Positions 26,725-34,850 of a stretch of 64,000 nt of DNA are shown piece by piece (position 1 is the first letter of the stretch; each line of letters starts with the position of its first letter). This DNA comes from Iamia sp963728655. GTDB lineage: Bacteria; Actinomycetota; Acidimicrobiia; Acidimicrobiales; Iamiaceae. The translations under genes were made by a program, and so were the position numbers. Below the pieces are notes generated by a model, which had not been told where the DNA came from, did no database searches, and saw only the letters and a list, made by a program, of their open reading frames with translations. The DNA lies in assembly GCA_963728655.1 (NCBI GenBank), contig CAVSLD010000006.1, forward strand, positions 744,001 to 808,000, written 5' to 3'.

Positions 26725-28242
26725 GTGCTCGCCACCGTCCCGTCCGCCACCCTCCTCGGCGTCGAGGGCCGCCCCGTCCGCGTCGAGGTCCACGTGGGCT
26801 CCGGCCTGCCCGGCTTCACCGTCGTGGGCCTGCCCGACGCGTCGTGCCGCGAGGCGCGCGACCGCGTCCGCGCCGCCATGGTCTGCTCCGAGCTGGTCTG
26901 GCCCACCAAGCGGGTCACCGTCAACCTGGCCCCCTCGTCGGAGCGCAAGGTGGGCAGCGGCCTCGACCTGGCCATCGCCCTGGCCCTGCTGGTGGCGTCG
27001 GACCAGGTGCCCGTCGAGGCTGCCGCCGGGTTGGCCTGCCTCGGGGAGCTGGGCCTCGACGGCACCCTCCGCCCCGTCCCCGGCATCGTCTCACTGGTCG
27101 ACGCGGTGACGGCCGACGGGGTCGTCGTCCCGGCCGCGTCGGCGCCCGAGGCCCGCCTGGTCGGCGGCCTGCAGGTGCGCGCCGTCGAGCGGCTGTCGGA
27201 CCTGGTGCTGGCCCTCCGGGGCGAGGCGCCCTGGCCGGACCCGCCCGACCCGCCGCCGGCCCCTCCGGAGCCGCCCCCGCCCGACCTGGCCGACGTGCGG
27301 GGCCAGCCCATGGCCCGCCAGGCCCTCGAGGTGGCGGCCGCCGGCGGTCACCACCTCCTGATGGTCGGCCCGCCCGGGGCGGGAAAGACCATGCTGGCCC
27401 GACGCCTCCCGGGGCTGCTCCCGCCCCTCGACCGGGCCGACGCCCTGGCTGCCACCCGGGCCTGCTCGGCCGCCGGCGTCGGCATCGCCGGCGGGGGACT
27501 GGTGTCGCGACCGCCGTTCCGGGCGCCCCACCACTCCTCGACCATGGTCTCGCTCGTCGGCGGGGGCACCGCCGCCATGCGTCCCGGCGAGCTCTCCCTC
27601 GCCACCGGGGGGTGCCTCTTCCTCGACGAGCTGGGGGAGTTCCCGCCCTCGGTCGTCGACGCCCTCCGCCAGCCCTTGGAGGAGGGCGTCGTCCGCGTGG
27701 CCCGGGCCCGGGCCACCGTCACCCTCCCGGCGCGGTTCCTGCTGGTGGCGGCCACCAACCCGTGCCCCTGCGGCGAGGCCACCGAGCCCGGTGCCTGCCG
27801 CTGCTCCGACGCGGCACCGGGCGCGCTACCGCCGGCGGCTCAGCGGACCCGTGCTCGACCGCTTCGACCTCCGCATCGAGGTGCACCGGCCCGACCCCGC
27901 CGCACTCCTGGCCCCGACCCCCGAGGAGGGGTCGGCCGCGGTGGCGGCGCGGGTCGTGCAGGCCCGAGCCCTGGCCCGGGCCCGGGGGGTCGCGGCCAAC
28001 GCCGCCCTGCCCGGCGACCGCCTCGACGAGGTGGCCCCGCTGACCTCGGGTGCCTCCCGCATGCTCGAGGCCGCCCTGCGCCAGGGCCGCCTCACCGCAC
28101 GGGGCTGGCCCGGGTGCGCCGGGTCGCCCGCACCATCGCCGACCTCGACGGGGTCGACCCCGCCGGGGCCCTCGACGTCGAGGCGGTGGCCCTGGCCATG
28201 GCCTTCCGGGCCGACGCCGCACCCCTGGACGCGGTGGCATGA
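26725..28242 (+). CDS. comM: YifB/ComM Mg-chelatase-like AAA ATPase (frameshifts near 27817 and 28103)
   Basis: About 505 residues. The N-terminal S5-like domain (VEVHVGSGLPGFTVVGLPD, KRVTVNLAPSSERKVGSGLD) is followed by an AAA+ domain with Walker A VGPPGAGKTMLARRLPGLL, Walker B CLFLDELGEF and the NPCPCG motif. The YifB/ComM family includes the branch-migration helicase that helps natural-transformation recombination. A +1 shift near 27817 and a -1 shift near 28103 interrupt the C-terminal part, which otherwise reads RFDLRIEVHRPDP and ARVRRVARTIADLDG. GTG 26725 has AGGGAGG upstream. The stop overlaps dprA as ATGA, coupling two DNA-uptake-type proteins. Confidence 0.92.
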   Translation: MLATVPSATLLGVEGRPVRVEVHVGSGLPGFTVVGLPDASCREARDRVRAAMVCSELVWPTKRVTVNLAPSSERKVGSGLDLAIALALLVASDQVPVEAAAGLACLGELGLDGTLRPVPGIVSLVDAVTADGVVVPAASAPEARLVGGLQVRAVERLSDLVLALRGEAPWPDPPDPPPAPPEPPPPDLADVRGQPMARQALEVAAAGGHHLLMVGPPGAGKTMLARRLPGLLPPLDRADALAATRACSAAGVGIAGGGLVSRPPFRAPHHSSTMVSLVGGGTAAMRPGELSLATGGCLFLDELGEFPPSVVDALRQPLEEGVVRVARARATVTLPARFLLVAATNPCPCGEATEPGACRCSDAAPGALPPAAQRTRARPLRPPHRGAPARPRRTPGPDPRGGVGRGGGAGRAGPSPGPGPGGRGQRRPARRPPRRGGPADLGCLPHARGRPAPGPPHRTGLARVRRVARTIADLDGVDPAGALDVEAVALAMAFRADAAPLDAVA

Positions 28243-29518
28243 CCGCGCCCCCCGCACCCCCGGCCGACCCGCGGTCCCGCCCGACCGTCCGACGGCGCCG
28301 CCCGGCCGGCGATCGACCACGCTGCTCCGGCCCCGCGCCGACGCGCCCCGCCCGGTCGCCGACGTCGCCGTCCGCGCCGACGCTGTTCGACGACGGCCTC
28401 CCCGCCGCCTGGTGGGTGGCCCTCGCCGGCCTGCCCGGCATGGGTCCGGCCCGGCTCCGGGCCCTGTGGGAGGCAGGCTCGGGGGCAGAGGCGTGGCGCG
28501 CCGTGGCCGACGGGCGGGCCCACCATCCTGCCCGACCGCGGCCGTGCTCGGGCCGCACCGCGGAGGAGACGGTCGCAGCGCTGGGCCCGCGCCGCGGCGC
28601 GGACCGACGTCGCCGGGCTGTGGGCCGCCCACGCCGCCCTCTCGGTGTCGGTCCTCGGCGACGCCGCCCACCCCGCCCGCCTGGCCGACGACGTCGAGCC
28701 GCCGGTCGTGCTCTTCGCCTCGGTGGCAGCCGCGAGGCGCTGGAGGGACCGTCGTCGCCATGGTCGGCACCCGGCGCTGCACCCGGCCCGGGGCCGAGAT
28801 GGCCGAGGAGGTGGGCCTGGCCTGCGCCCGGGCCGGGGCGACGGGTGGTGTCGGGCCTGGCGGTGGGCATCGACTCGGCCGCCCACCGGGGGGCGCTCGC
28901 CGCCGGGCACGAGGGCCGCGCCGCCGGTGGCGGTGGTGGGCAGCGGTCTCGACGTCGTCTACCCCGCCCGCAGCCGGGACCTGTGGCGGCGAGGTGGCCG
29001 AGCGGGGCGTGGTGCTCAGCGAGCACCCGCTGGGCACCGAGCCGGCCCGGTGGCGCTTCCCGGCCCGCAACCGCCTGGTCGCCGCGCTGGCCGACGTGGT
29101 CGTGGTCGTCGAGTCCCCGCGGTCGGGCGGGTCCATGTACACCGTCGACGAGGCCCTGCGCCGCGACCGGAAGGTGCTGGCCGTGCCCGGGTCGGTGCGC
29201 TCGGCGGCCTCGGCCGGCACCAACTGGCTGCTGTCCCAGGGGGCCGAGGTGGCCTGCGGGCCCGACGACGTGCTCGCGGCCCTGGGGCTCGCCGGGGCGG
29301 CCGCCGACGACGGCACCCTCCTCGACCCCCGGCCCAAGCCCGACGGCGACGGTCGGCGGGTGCTGCGGGCCCTGGGCTGGGAGCCGGCTGGGCTCGACGC
29401 CCTGGCCCGGCGCACCGGACTGGCCCTCGGGGCCCTGGCCGTGGCCCTCGACGGGTTGGAGGCCGACCGCTGGGTCGACCGCGACGGCGGCCGGGTCGAG
29501 CGCAGGGCCCGGCCGTGA
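28239..29518 (+). CDS. dprA: DNA-processing protein DprA (several frameshifts)
   Basis: Loads RecA on incoming single-stranded DNA in transformable bacteria. Conserved blocks appear in different frames: LAGLPGMGPARLRALWEAGS (N-terminal SAM-like), VVAMVGTRRCTRPGAEMAEE, VVSGLAVGIDSAAHRGAL, VAVVGSGLDVVYPARSRDLW and GVVLSEHPLGTEPARWRFP, then ESPRSGGSMYTVDEAL. Breaks occur near 28520-28620, 28725, 28750, 28847, 28930 and 28987. All Rossmann-fold motifs survive. A C-terminal winged-helix-like region ends at 29518. The ATG at 28239 overlaps the comM stop. Confidence 0.88.
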
Positions 29519-29639
29519 GGCCCCGCGTCCGCTCGTGGGCGCACCCCGGGGCGGGGTCGTGGGCCCTCCTCGCCGCGGCCCTCGTGCCGGGACCCCGGGG
29601 CATGGGCGGGGCGCCGGGGCCGTCGGTACCGTGGACGCC

Positions 29640-30520
29640 GTGGCCTGGGAGACCGACACCTTCCTGCTGTCGCTCACCAACGTGGGCCAGGCCACGGTGC
29701 GGGCCTACACCGCCGACCTGCGGCGCTTCACCACCTGGGCCGCGTCGCCTCGGCGTCGACGGCCCCGAGGCGGCATCGACCACCGCACCCTGCGCCGCTA
29801 CCTCGCCTACCTCTCGGCCTGCGGGCTGGCCTCGCGCACCATGGCCCGCCACGCCAGCTCGCTGCGGCGCTACTTCGGCTGGTCCGCCCGCACCGGGCGC
29901 ATCGCCGGCCGACCCGTCGGCCGACCTGTCCGCGCCCCGGGGCGACGCCCGCCTGCCCGAGGTGCTGCGCCACGACCAGCTCGATGCCCTCCTCGACGGG
30001 GGCGAGGAGCCCCAGGAGCCGGGGGAGCGGGCCTTCCGTCGGCGCGACGACGCCGTGCTCGAGCTGCTCTACGGCAGCGGGCTGCGGGTCTCGGAGCTGT
30101 GCGGCATCCAGGTCGCCGACCTCGACCTCGACCGGGCCCGGGTCGTGGTGCTGGGGAAGGGGTCCAAGGAGCGCATGCTGCCCATGAGCGCGCCGGCGGT
30201 CGCCGCGGTCGGCGTCCTGGCTGGCGGTCCGGGGCGAGCTGGTCGGCGGGGCCGACCCCGGCGTGGCCTTCGTCAACCGGCGCCTCCACCCGCTCACGCC
30301 CCGCGACGTGCGGCGGGTGCTCGACCGGCGGGCCCCCACGGTCACCCACCCCCACGCCCTGCGCCACTCCTTCGCCACCCACCTCCTCGACGGCGGCGCC
30401 GACCTGCGGGTGGTGCAGGAGCTGCTGGGCCACGCCGACCTGGCCACCACGCAGGTGTACACCCACGTCAGCCGGGAGCGGCTCCGCCAGGTGCACACCG
30501 ACACCCACCCCCGGGCCTGA
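29640..30520 (+). CDS. xerC: Tyrosine recombinase XerC (several frameshifts)
   Basis: About 293 residues. The SAM-like N-terminal domain (DTFLLSLTNVGQATVRAYTA, ASRTMARHASSLRRYFGW) precedes a catalytic domain with ELLYGSGLRVSELCGI (Arg I), VLGKGSKERMLP (Lys), HALRHSFATHLLDGG (HxxR), LLGHADLATTQVYTHV (His, Tyr). It resolves chromosome dimers. Shifts near 29748, 29773, 29910 and 30221 split it. GTG 29640 follows TACCGT (29627-29632) by 7 nt. The position between dprA and the LytM gene upstream of rpsB is normal for Actinobacteria, so this is a housekeeping Xer, not an element integrase. Confidence 0.9.
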
Positions 30521-30597
30521 GCCGGCGACGGCGCTCGCCGCCACGTCGCGCCGCGCCCCGACGGCCCCCGTCGGGCCGGGGTCGTGGCACCGATCCG

Positions 30598-31275
30598 GTG
30601 ACGACGACACCCGTCCGCCGATCCACCCCGGCCGCCCGCACCGCGCGAGCCGCCGTCGTCGGGGTCCGCCGCGCCGTCCCGGCCGCGGTCGCCCTCGACG
30701 CGGTCGTGTCGGTCCTGCTCGTGGCCCTCGCGATCACGCTCGCGGCGCCCGCGGCCGCGGCCGAGGTCGTCGACTACCACCCGCCCGTCGACGCGCCGGT
30801 CACCGACGCCTTCCGGCCCCCACCGCAGCCCTGGCTCCCCGGCAACCGGGGCATCGAGTACGCCACCGCGCCGGGCACGCCGGTCCGGGCCGCGGGCCGG
30901 GGCGTGGTCACCTTCGCCGGACCGGTGGCCGGGACCCTCCACGTCACCGTCACCCACCCCGACGGGGTGCGCACCTCGTACTCGTTCCTCGCCACCGTCA
31001 CGGTGCGGGCCGGCTCGGCCGTGACCGAGGGGGTGGTGGTCGGCACCAGCGGGGCCCGGCTCCACGTCGGGGCCCGTCGGGGCGAGACCTACATCGACCC
31101 TGCCTCGCTGTGGGGCGACGACGGTCCGCCCTGGGTCCGGCTGGCCCCCCTCGACGGGAGCGGGGGGCGCCGCCGCGGGCCCGCCGACGGGGCCGGTCCG
31201 GTCGGGCCCGCGGTGCGGGGCGGGCCGGTCCCGCCCGACCAGGGCCGATGGTGGCGACCCGGGGGCCTGTGGTGA
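30598..31275 (+). CDS. LytM/M23-like secreted protein, probably degenerate
   Basis: 225 residues. An Arg-rich N terminus and a hydrophobic segment (VVSVLLVALAITLAAPAAAA) form a signal peptide. The mature domain has the M23 pattern PGTPVRAAGRGVVTFAGPVA, VTVTHPDGVRTSYSFLATV and RLHVGARRGETYIDPASLW. In true M23 peptidases the first metal motif is HxGxD and the last is HLH; here they read NRGIE and RLH, so the zinc site looks incomplete. It may act as a regulator like EnvC/NlpD. A related gene sits upstream of rpsB in other Actinobacteria. GTG 30598 is the best start. Confidence 0.78.
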   Translation: MTTTPVRRSTPAARTARAAVVGVRRAVPAAVALDAVVSVLLVALAITLAAPAAAAEVVDYHPPVDAPVTDAFRPPPQPWLPGNRGIEYATAPGTPVRAAGRGVVTFAGPVAGTLHVTVTHPDGVRTSYSFLATVTVRAGSAVTEGVVVGTSGARLHVGARRGETYIDPASLWGDDGPPWVRLAPLDGSGGRRRGPADGAGPVGPAVRGGPVPPDQGRWWRPGGLW

Positions 31276-31320
31276 GCGTCGGGGCCCGCCCCGGCTGGTG
31301 GCCCGACCGGCGTGGCCGCC

Positions 31321-31441
31321 TACACTCGTCCGTCGGCCCGCCACCCGGTGGGCCTCGTCCACCACTCAGCCCGGACCACCCACGGTCGCCGCCCTGCGGC
31401 GTCAGGTCCAGGTGACGCTCAACCGTTGGGAAGGAGACGAC
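31321..31441 (+). promoter_or_regulatory. rpsB promoter and leader
   Basis: TACACT (31321-31326) is a good -10 hexamer. The ~108-nt leader starts with a stem-loop GGCCCGCC-ACCC-GGTGGGCC (31335-31354, one G-U pair) and ends in a strong GGAAGGAG Shine-Dalgarno (31430-31437) just before the GTG. A structured leader before rpsB would allow S2 autoregulation as known in E. coli, but no specific S2 site is identifiable here. Confidence 0.5.
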
Positions 31442-32491
31442 GTGGAACAGCCCGTCGTGACCATGAAGCAGCTCCTCGATGCAGGTGTCCACTTCGGACA
31501 CCAGACGCGTCGCTGGAACCCGAAGATGCAGCGGTTCATCCACGGTGACCGCAACGGCATCTACATCATCGACCTCAAGCAGACGCTCACGCGCCTCGAG
31601 ACGGCCTACACCTACATCCGGGACATGGTCGCCGACGGCGGCACCGTCTTGTTCGTGGGCACCAAGAAGCAGGCCCAGGACCCGGTCCAGAGCTACGCCG
31701 AGAAGTGCGGCATGCCCTACGTCAACCAGCGCTGGCTGGGCGGCATGCTCACCAACTTCGAGACCATCGCCAAGCGCGTCGCCAAGATGAAGGAGTACCG
31801 CCGCATGCGGGACTCCGGCGAGTTCGACGCCATGCCGAAGAAGGAGGCGCTCCTCCTCAGCCGCGAGCTGGAGAAGCTCGAGCGCAACCTGGGCGGCATC
31901 CACCAGATGGAGACCCTGCCCAGCGCGGTGTTCGTGCTCGACACCAAGAAGGAGCACATCGCCGTCACCGAGGCCAACAAGCTGGGCCTCCCGCTCGTGG
32001 CCGTGGTCGACACCAACTGCGACCCCGACGTCATCCAGTACGTCATCCCCGGCAACGACGACGCCATCCGCTCCGGCACCCTCATGTGCCGGATCATCTC
32101 CGACGCCGTCGAGGAGGGCCGTCTGATCGCCGCCTCCCGCGGCGACGCGGCCGCCAAGGTCGTGCGCTCCGACGAGGACGAGGCCCGCATCGCGGCCGAG
32201 CAGGCCGAGGCCCGCAACCAGGCCGCCGCCGCGGCCGCCGCCCGCGAGGCCCGCCTGGCCGCCGCCGAGGCCCCCGCCGCAGCCCCGGCCGAGGCGCCCG
32301 CCCCGGCGCCCACCGAGGAGCCCGCGGGCACCCCCGACGCCGCGGCCACCGAGGCTGCGGCCGAGGCCGCCGCCACCCCCGACGAGGCGCCCGCGGCCGC
32401 GCCGGAGTCCCCCGACGTCGCCGCCGGCACCCCCGAGACCACCGCCACCGACGCGGCCGCCGAGGCCGCCAGCACCGAGGAGCAGGGCTGA
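31442..32491 (+). CDS. rpsB: 30S ribosomal protein S2 with long Ala/Glu/Pro tail
   Basis: 349 residues. The S2 core is complete: MKQLLDAGVHFGHQTRRWNP, FIHGDRNGIYIIDLKQTL, RWLGGMLTNFETIAKR and LVAVVDTNCDPD. After about residue 255 the protein continues with ~95 residues of Ala, Glu and Pro (AAREARLAAAEAPAAAPAEA and similar), far beyond the usual ~250-residue length. The tail is low-complexity, acidic and probably disordered on the ribosome surface. GTG 31442 is set by a strong Shine-Dalgarno and by the conserved MKQLL N terminus. tsf starts 2 nt after the stop. Confidence 0.97.
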   Translation: MEQPVVTMKQLLDAGVHFGHQTRRWNPKMQRFIHGDRNGIYIIDLKQTLTRLETAYTYIRDMVADGGTVLFVGTKKQAQDPVQSYAEKCGMPYVNQRWLGGMLTNFETIAKRVAKMKEYRRMRDSGEFDAMPKKEALLLSRELEKLERNLGGIHQMETLPSAVFVLDTKKEHIAVTEANKLGLPLVAVVDTNCDPDVIQYVIPGNDDAIRSGTLMCRIISDAVEEGRLIAASRGDAAAKVVRSDEDEARIAAEQAEARNQAAAAAAAREARLAAAEAPAAAPAEAPAPAPTEEPAGTPDAAATEAAAEAAATPDEAPAAAPESPDVAAGTPETTATDAAAEAASTEEQG

Positions 32492-32493
32492 CC

Positions 32494-33288
32494 ATGGCCG
32501 ACTTCACCGCCAAGGACGTCCAGGCCCTGCGCCAGTCCACCGGCGCGGGGATGATGGACGCCAAGAAGGCCCTCACCGAGAACGGGGGCGACGCCGACGC
32601 CGCAGCCAAGTGGCTGCGGGAGAAGGGCCTGGCCAAGGCGGCCACCCGCTCCGACCGCGACAACAGCCAGGGCACCGTCGCCGTGGCCCAGTCCGGCTCC
32701 GTCGCAGCCATCGTCGAGCTCAAGTGCGAGACCGACTTCGTGGCCAAGTCGGACCAGTTCACCTCGCTCGTCCAGGAGGTGGCCGGGCTGGTGGTCGGCG
32801 AGGGCGAGGACGCGGCCGGCACCAAGGCCGCGGCCATCGACGACCTCAAGCTGGTCCTCAAGGAGAACATCGAGCTGGGCCAGGTGGTCCGGGTCGAGGC
32901 CGCCGACGGCCAGGTCATCGACTCCTACGTCCACCGCCAGGACGGCCGGGGCGTCAACGGCGTCATCGTCGTCCTCGACGGCGGCACCACCGAGCTGGCC
33001 CACGACGTGGCCGTCCACGTCGCCTTCACCAAGCCCAGCGCCATCCGGCGCGAGGAGCTCGACGAGGCCCTCGTGGCCGAGGAGCGGGCCACCCTCGAGT
33101 CCATGACCAGGGCCGAGGGCAAGCCCGAGCAGGCCATCGAGAAGATCGTCGAGGGCCGCCTGGGCGCCTGGTACAAGGAGCGGGTGCTGCTCGACCAGGG
33201 CTTCGTCAAGGACGAGAAGACCACCGTCGCCGCCCTGCTGGGCGACGCCGGCATCGTCTCGGTCGCCCAGGTCGTCGTCGGGGCCTGA
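32494..33288 (+). CDS. tsf: Elongation factor Ts
   Basis: 264 residues, intact. DVQALRQSTGAGMMDAKKAL is the UBA-like N terminus, and KCETDFVAKSDQFTSLVQEV carries the TDFVA motif that inserts into EF-Tu to expel GDP. The C-terminal part (KPEQAIEKIVEGRLGAWYKE, then LLDQGFVKDEKTTV) matches the core dimerisation region. It is separated from rpsB by 2 nt and lies 10 nt from pyrH, so the three genes are one operon. Confidence 0.97.
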   Translation: MADFTAKDVQALRQSTGAGMMDAKKALTENGGDADAAAKWLREKGLAKAATRSDRDNSQGTVAVAQSGSVAAIVELKCETDFVAKSDQFTSLVQEVAGLVVGEGEDAAGTKAAAIDDLKLVLKENIELGQVVRVEAADGQVIDSYVHRQDGRGVNGVIVVLDGGTTELAHDVAVHVAFTKPSAIRREELDEALVAEERATLESMTRAEGKPEQAIEKIVEGRLGAWYKERVLLDQGFVKDEKTTVAALLGDAGIVSVAQVVVGA

Positions 33289-33298
33289 GCGCACGCCG

Positions 33299-34024
33299 AT
33301 GGCCGAGCAGACCTGGACCCGCGTCGTCCTCAAGCTGTCCGGCGAGGCCTTCGCCGGCGGCCAGGGCTACGGCATCGACGGGGCCACGGTCCGCATGCTG
33401 GCCGAGGAGATCGTCGACGTCCGCCAGAACCTCGAGGTCGACATCGCCGTCGTGGTCGGCGGGGGCAACATCTGGCGGGGCCAGGTCGGCGCCGGCGCAG
33501 GCATGGACCGGGCCCAGGCCGACCAGATGGGCATGCTCGCCACCGTGATCAACGCCCTCGGCCTCCAGGACGTGCTCGAGCAGCTGGGCCAGCCCACCCG
33601 GGTGCAGTCCGCGGTGCACATGGCCCAGATCGCCGAGCCCTACATCCGGCGCCGGGCCATCCGCCACCTGGAGAAGGGCCGGGTCGTGATCCTGGCCGGC
33701 GGCCTGGGGAGCCCCTTCTTCACCACCGACACCCCGGCCGCCCTGCGGGCCGCCGAGATCGAGGCCCACGCCGTGCTGAAGGGCACCCACTCGGGCATCG
33801 ACGGCGTCTACACGGCCGACCCCAAGCTCGACCCGTCGGCCACCAAGCTGGGCGAGGTCAGCTACATGGACGTGCTCAACAAGGGCCTCAACGTCATGGA
33901 CCCGACCTCCATCACCTTCTGCATGGACAACTCCCTGCCCATCGTCGTGTTCGACGTGACCACGCCCGGCAACCTCCGGCGTGTCCTCGACGGTGACCGG
34001 GGAGTCGGTACGCTGGTCAGGTGA
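33299..34024 (+). CDS. pyrH: Uridylate kinase PyrH
   Basis: 241 residues, intact. VVLKLSGEAFAGGQGYGID is the amino-acid-kinase phosphate-binding N terminus. VVVGGGNIWRGQVGAGAGMD, DQMGMLATVINALGLQDVLE and GGLGSPFFTTDTPAALRAAE bind UMP and ATP. It phosphorylates UMP to UDP and is a hexamer usually controlled by GTP and UTP. The last codons run into a 190-nt spacer that contains the dispersed palindromic element before frr. Confidence 0.96.
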   Translation: MAEQTWTRVVLKLSGEAFAGGQGYGIDGATVRMLAEEIVDVRQNLEVDIAVVVGGGNIWRGQVGAGAGMDRAQADQMGMLATVINALGLQDVLEQLGQPTRVQSAVHMAQIAEPYIRRRAIRHLEKGRVVILAGGLGSPFFTTDTPAALRAAEIEAHAVLKGTHSGIDGVYTADPKLDPSATKLGEVSYMDVLNKGLNVMDPTSITFCMDNSLPIVVFDVTTPGNLRRVLDGDRGVGTLVR

Positions 34025-34081
34025 CGTCGCGCCACCCCACGACCGCGCTCCCACGTGGTCGCGCCCGGGCCTCCGGGGCGG

Positions 34082-34164
34082 ACCGATGAGCGAGCGCAGC
34101 GAGCGAACCGGCGAGCACGGGCCCTCTGGCGGCGGAGCCTGCGGAGCCGTCAGCGCTCATCGGT
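34082..34164 (+). repeat. Dispersed palindromic element, copy A
   Basis: Starts ACCGATGAGCG and ends CGCTCATCGGT, a perfect 11-bp terminal inverted repeat. The interior includes GAGCGCAGCGAGCGAACC, the core GCACGGGCCCTCTG and GCGGAGCCGTCAG. The similar copy at 17665-17741 lies in the same orientation relative to its downstream gene. Copy A ends 50 nt before the frr start. The rest of the 34025-34214 spacer shows no gene apart from an in-frame extension of frr through the element. Confidence 0.75.
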
Positions 34165-34214
34165 GCTCGTCGACGCGGGTCGCGCGTCGCGCCTCCCGAC
34201 GTGGGGAGGCACCG

Positions 34215-34788
34215 ATGAGCGACGACGAGATGGTGGAGCTCATCCTCGCCGACGCCCGGGAGAAGATGGACAACGCCGTCGTCCACGCCCGCCACGAGTT
34301 CGCCTCGATCCGCACCGGGCGGGCCGCGCCGGCCCTGGTCGAGAAGCTGATGGTCGAGTACTACGGCTCCGACGTGCCCCTCCAGCAGCTGGCCAACATC
34401 TCGGTGCCCGAGGCGCGCGATGCTGGTGGTCTCGCCCTACGACAAGGGGTCCATGGCTGCGGTGGAGAAGGCGATCCGCAGCTCCGACCTGGGCCTCAAC
34501 CCCAGCAACGACGGCACCGTGATCCGGCTCAACTTCCCCGCCCTCACCGGCGAGCGGCGCAAGGAGCTGGTGAAGCTGGTCAAGAACATGGCCGAGGAGA
34601 ACCGGGTCTCGGCCCGCAACGCCCGTCGCACGGCCCGCTCCGACCTGGAGGCGCTGGAGAAGGACGGCGAGCTGTCCAAGGACGAGCTGGCCCGAGCCGA
34701 GAAGGAGATCGACACCCTCATCCAGTCCGTCGAGGGGCGGATCGACGAGGCCCTGAGCCAGAAAGAGACCGAGCTGCTCGAGGACTGA
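34215..34788 (+). CDS. frr: Ribosome recycling factor (frameshift near 34419)
   Basis: About 190 residues. It splits post-termination ribosomes together with EF-G. AREKMDNAVVHARHEFASIR and TGRAAPALVEKLMVEYYGSD are domain I. One extra G near 34419 separates ISVPEAR from MLVVSPYDKGSMAAVEKAIR; the rest (LNFPALTGERRKELVKLVKN and RRTARSDLEALEKDGELS) is intact. ATG 34215 with GGGGAGG at 34203-34209 is the conserved start. An upstream in-frame ATG at 34086 inside the repeat would add 43 unconserved residues and is rejected. Confidence 0.94.
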
Positions 34789-34850
34789 GCCCGTCGGGCG
34801 CGCCCGGCGCGCCCCGGCCCGGTCCTGAGCGGCACGAACGGAGGAGATCG

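Noticed and set aside
29640..30520. Integrase of a mobile element
   Set aside because: It is the chromosomal XerC in its usual place near dprA and rpsB; no attachment site, terminal repeats or cargo genes are present.
34086..34214. Longer frr starting inside the repeat (MSERSERTGEHG...)
   Set aside because: The added residues come from the palindromic element, are unlike any ribosome recycling factor, and a better Shine-Dalgarno sits before ATG 34215.
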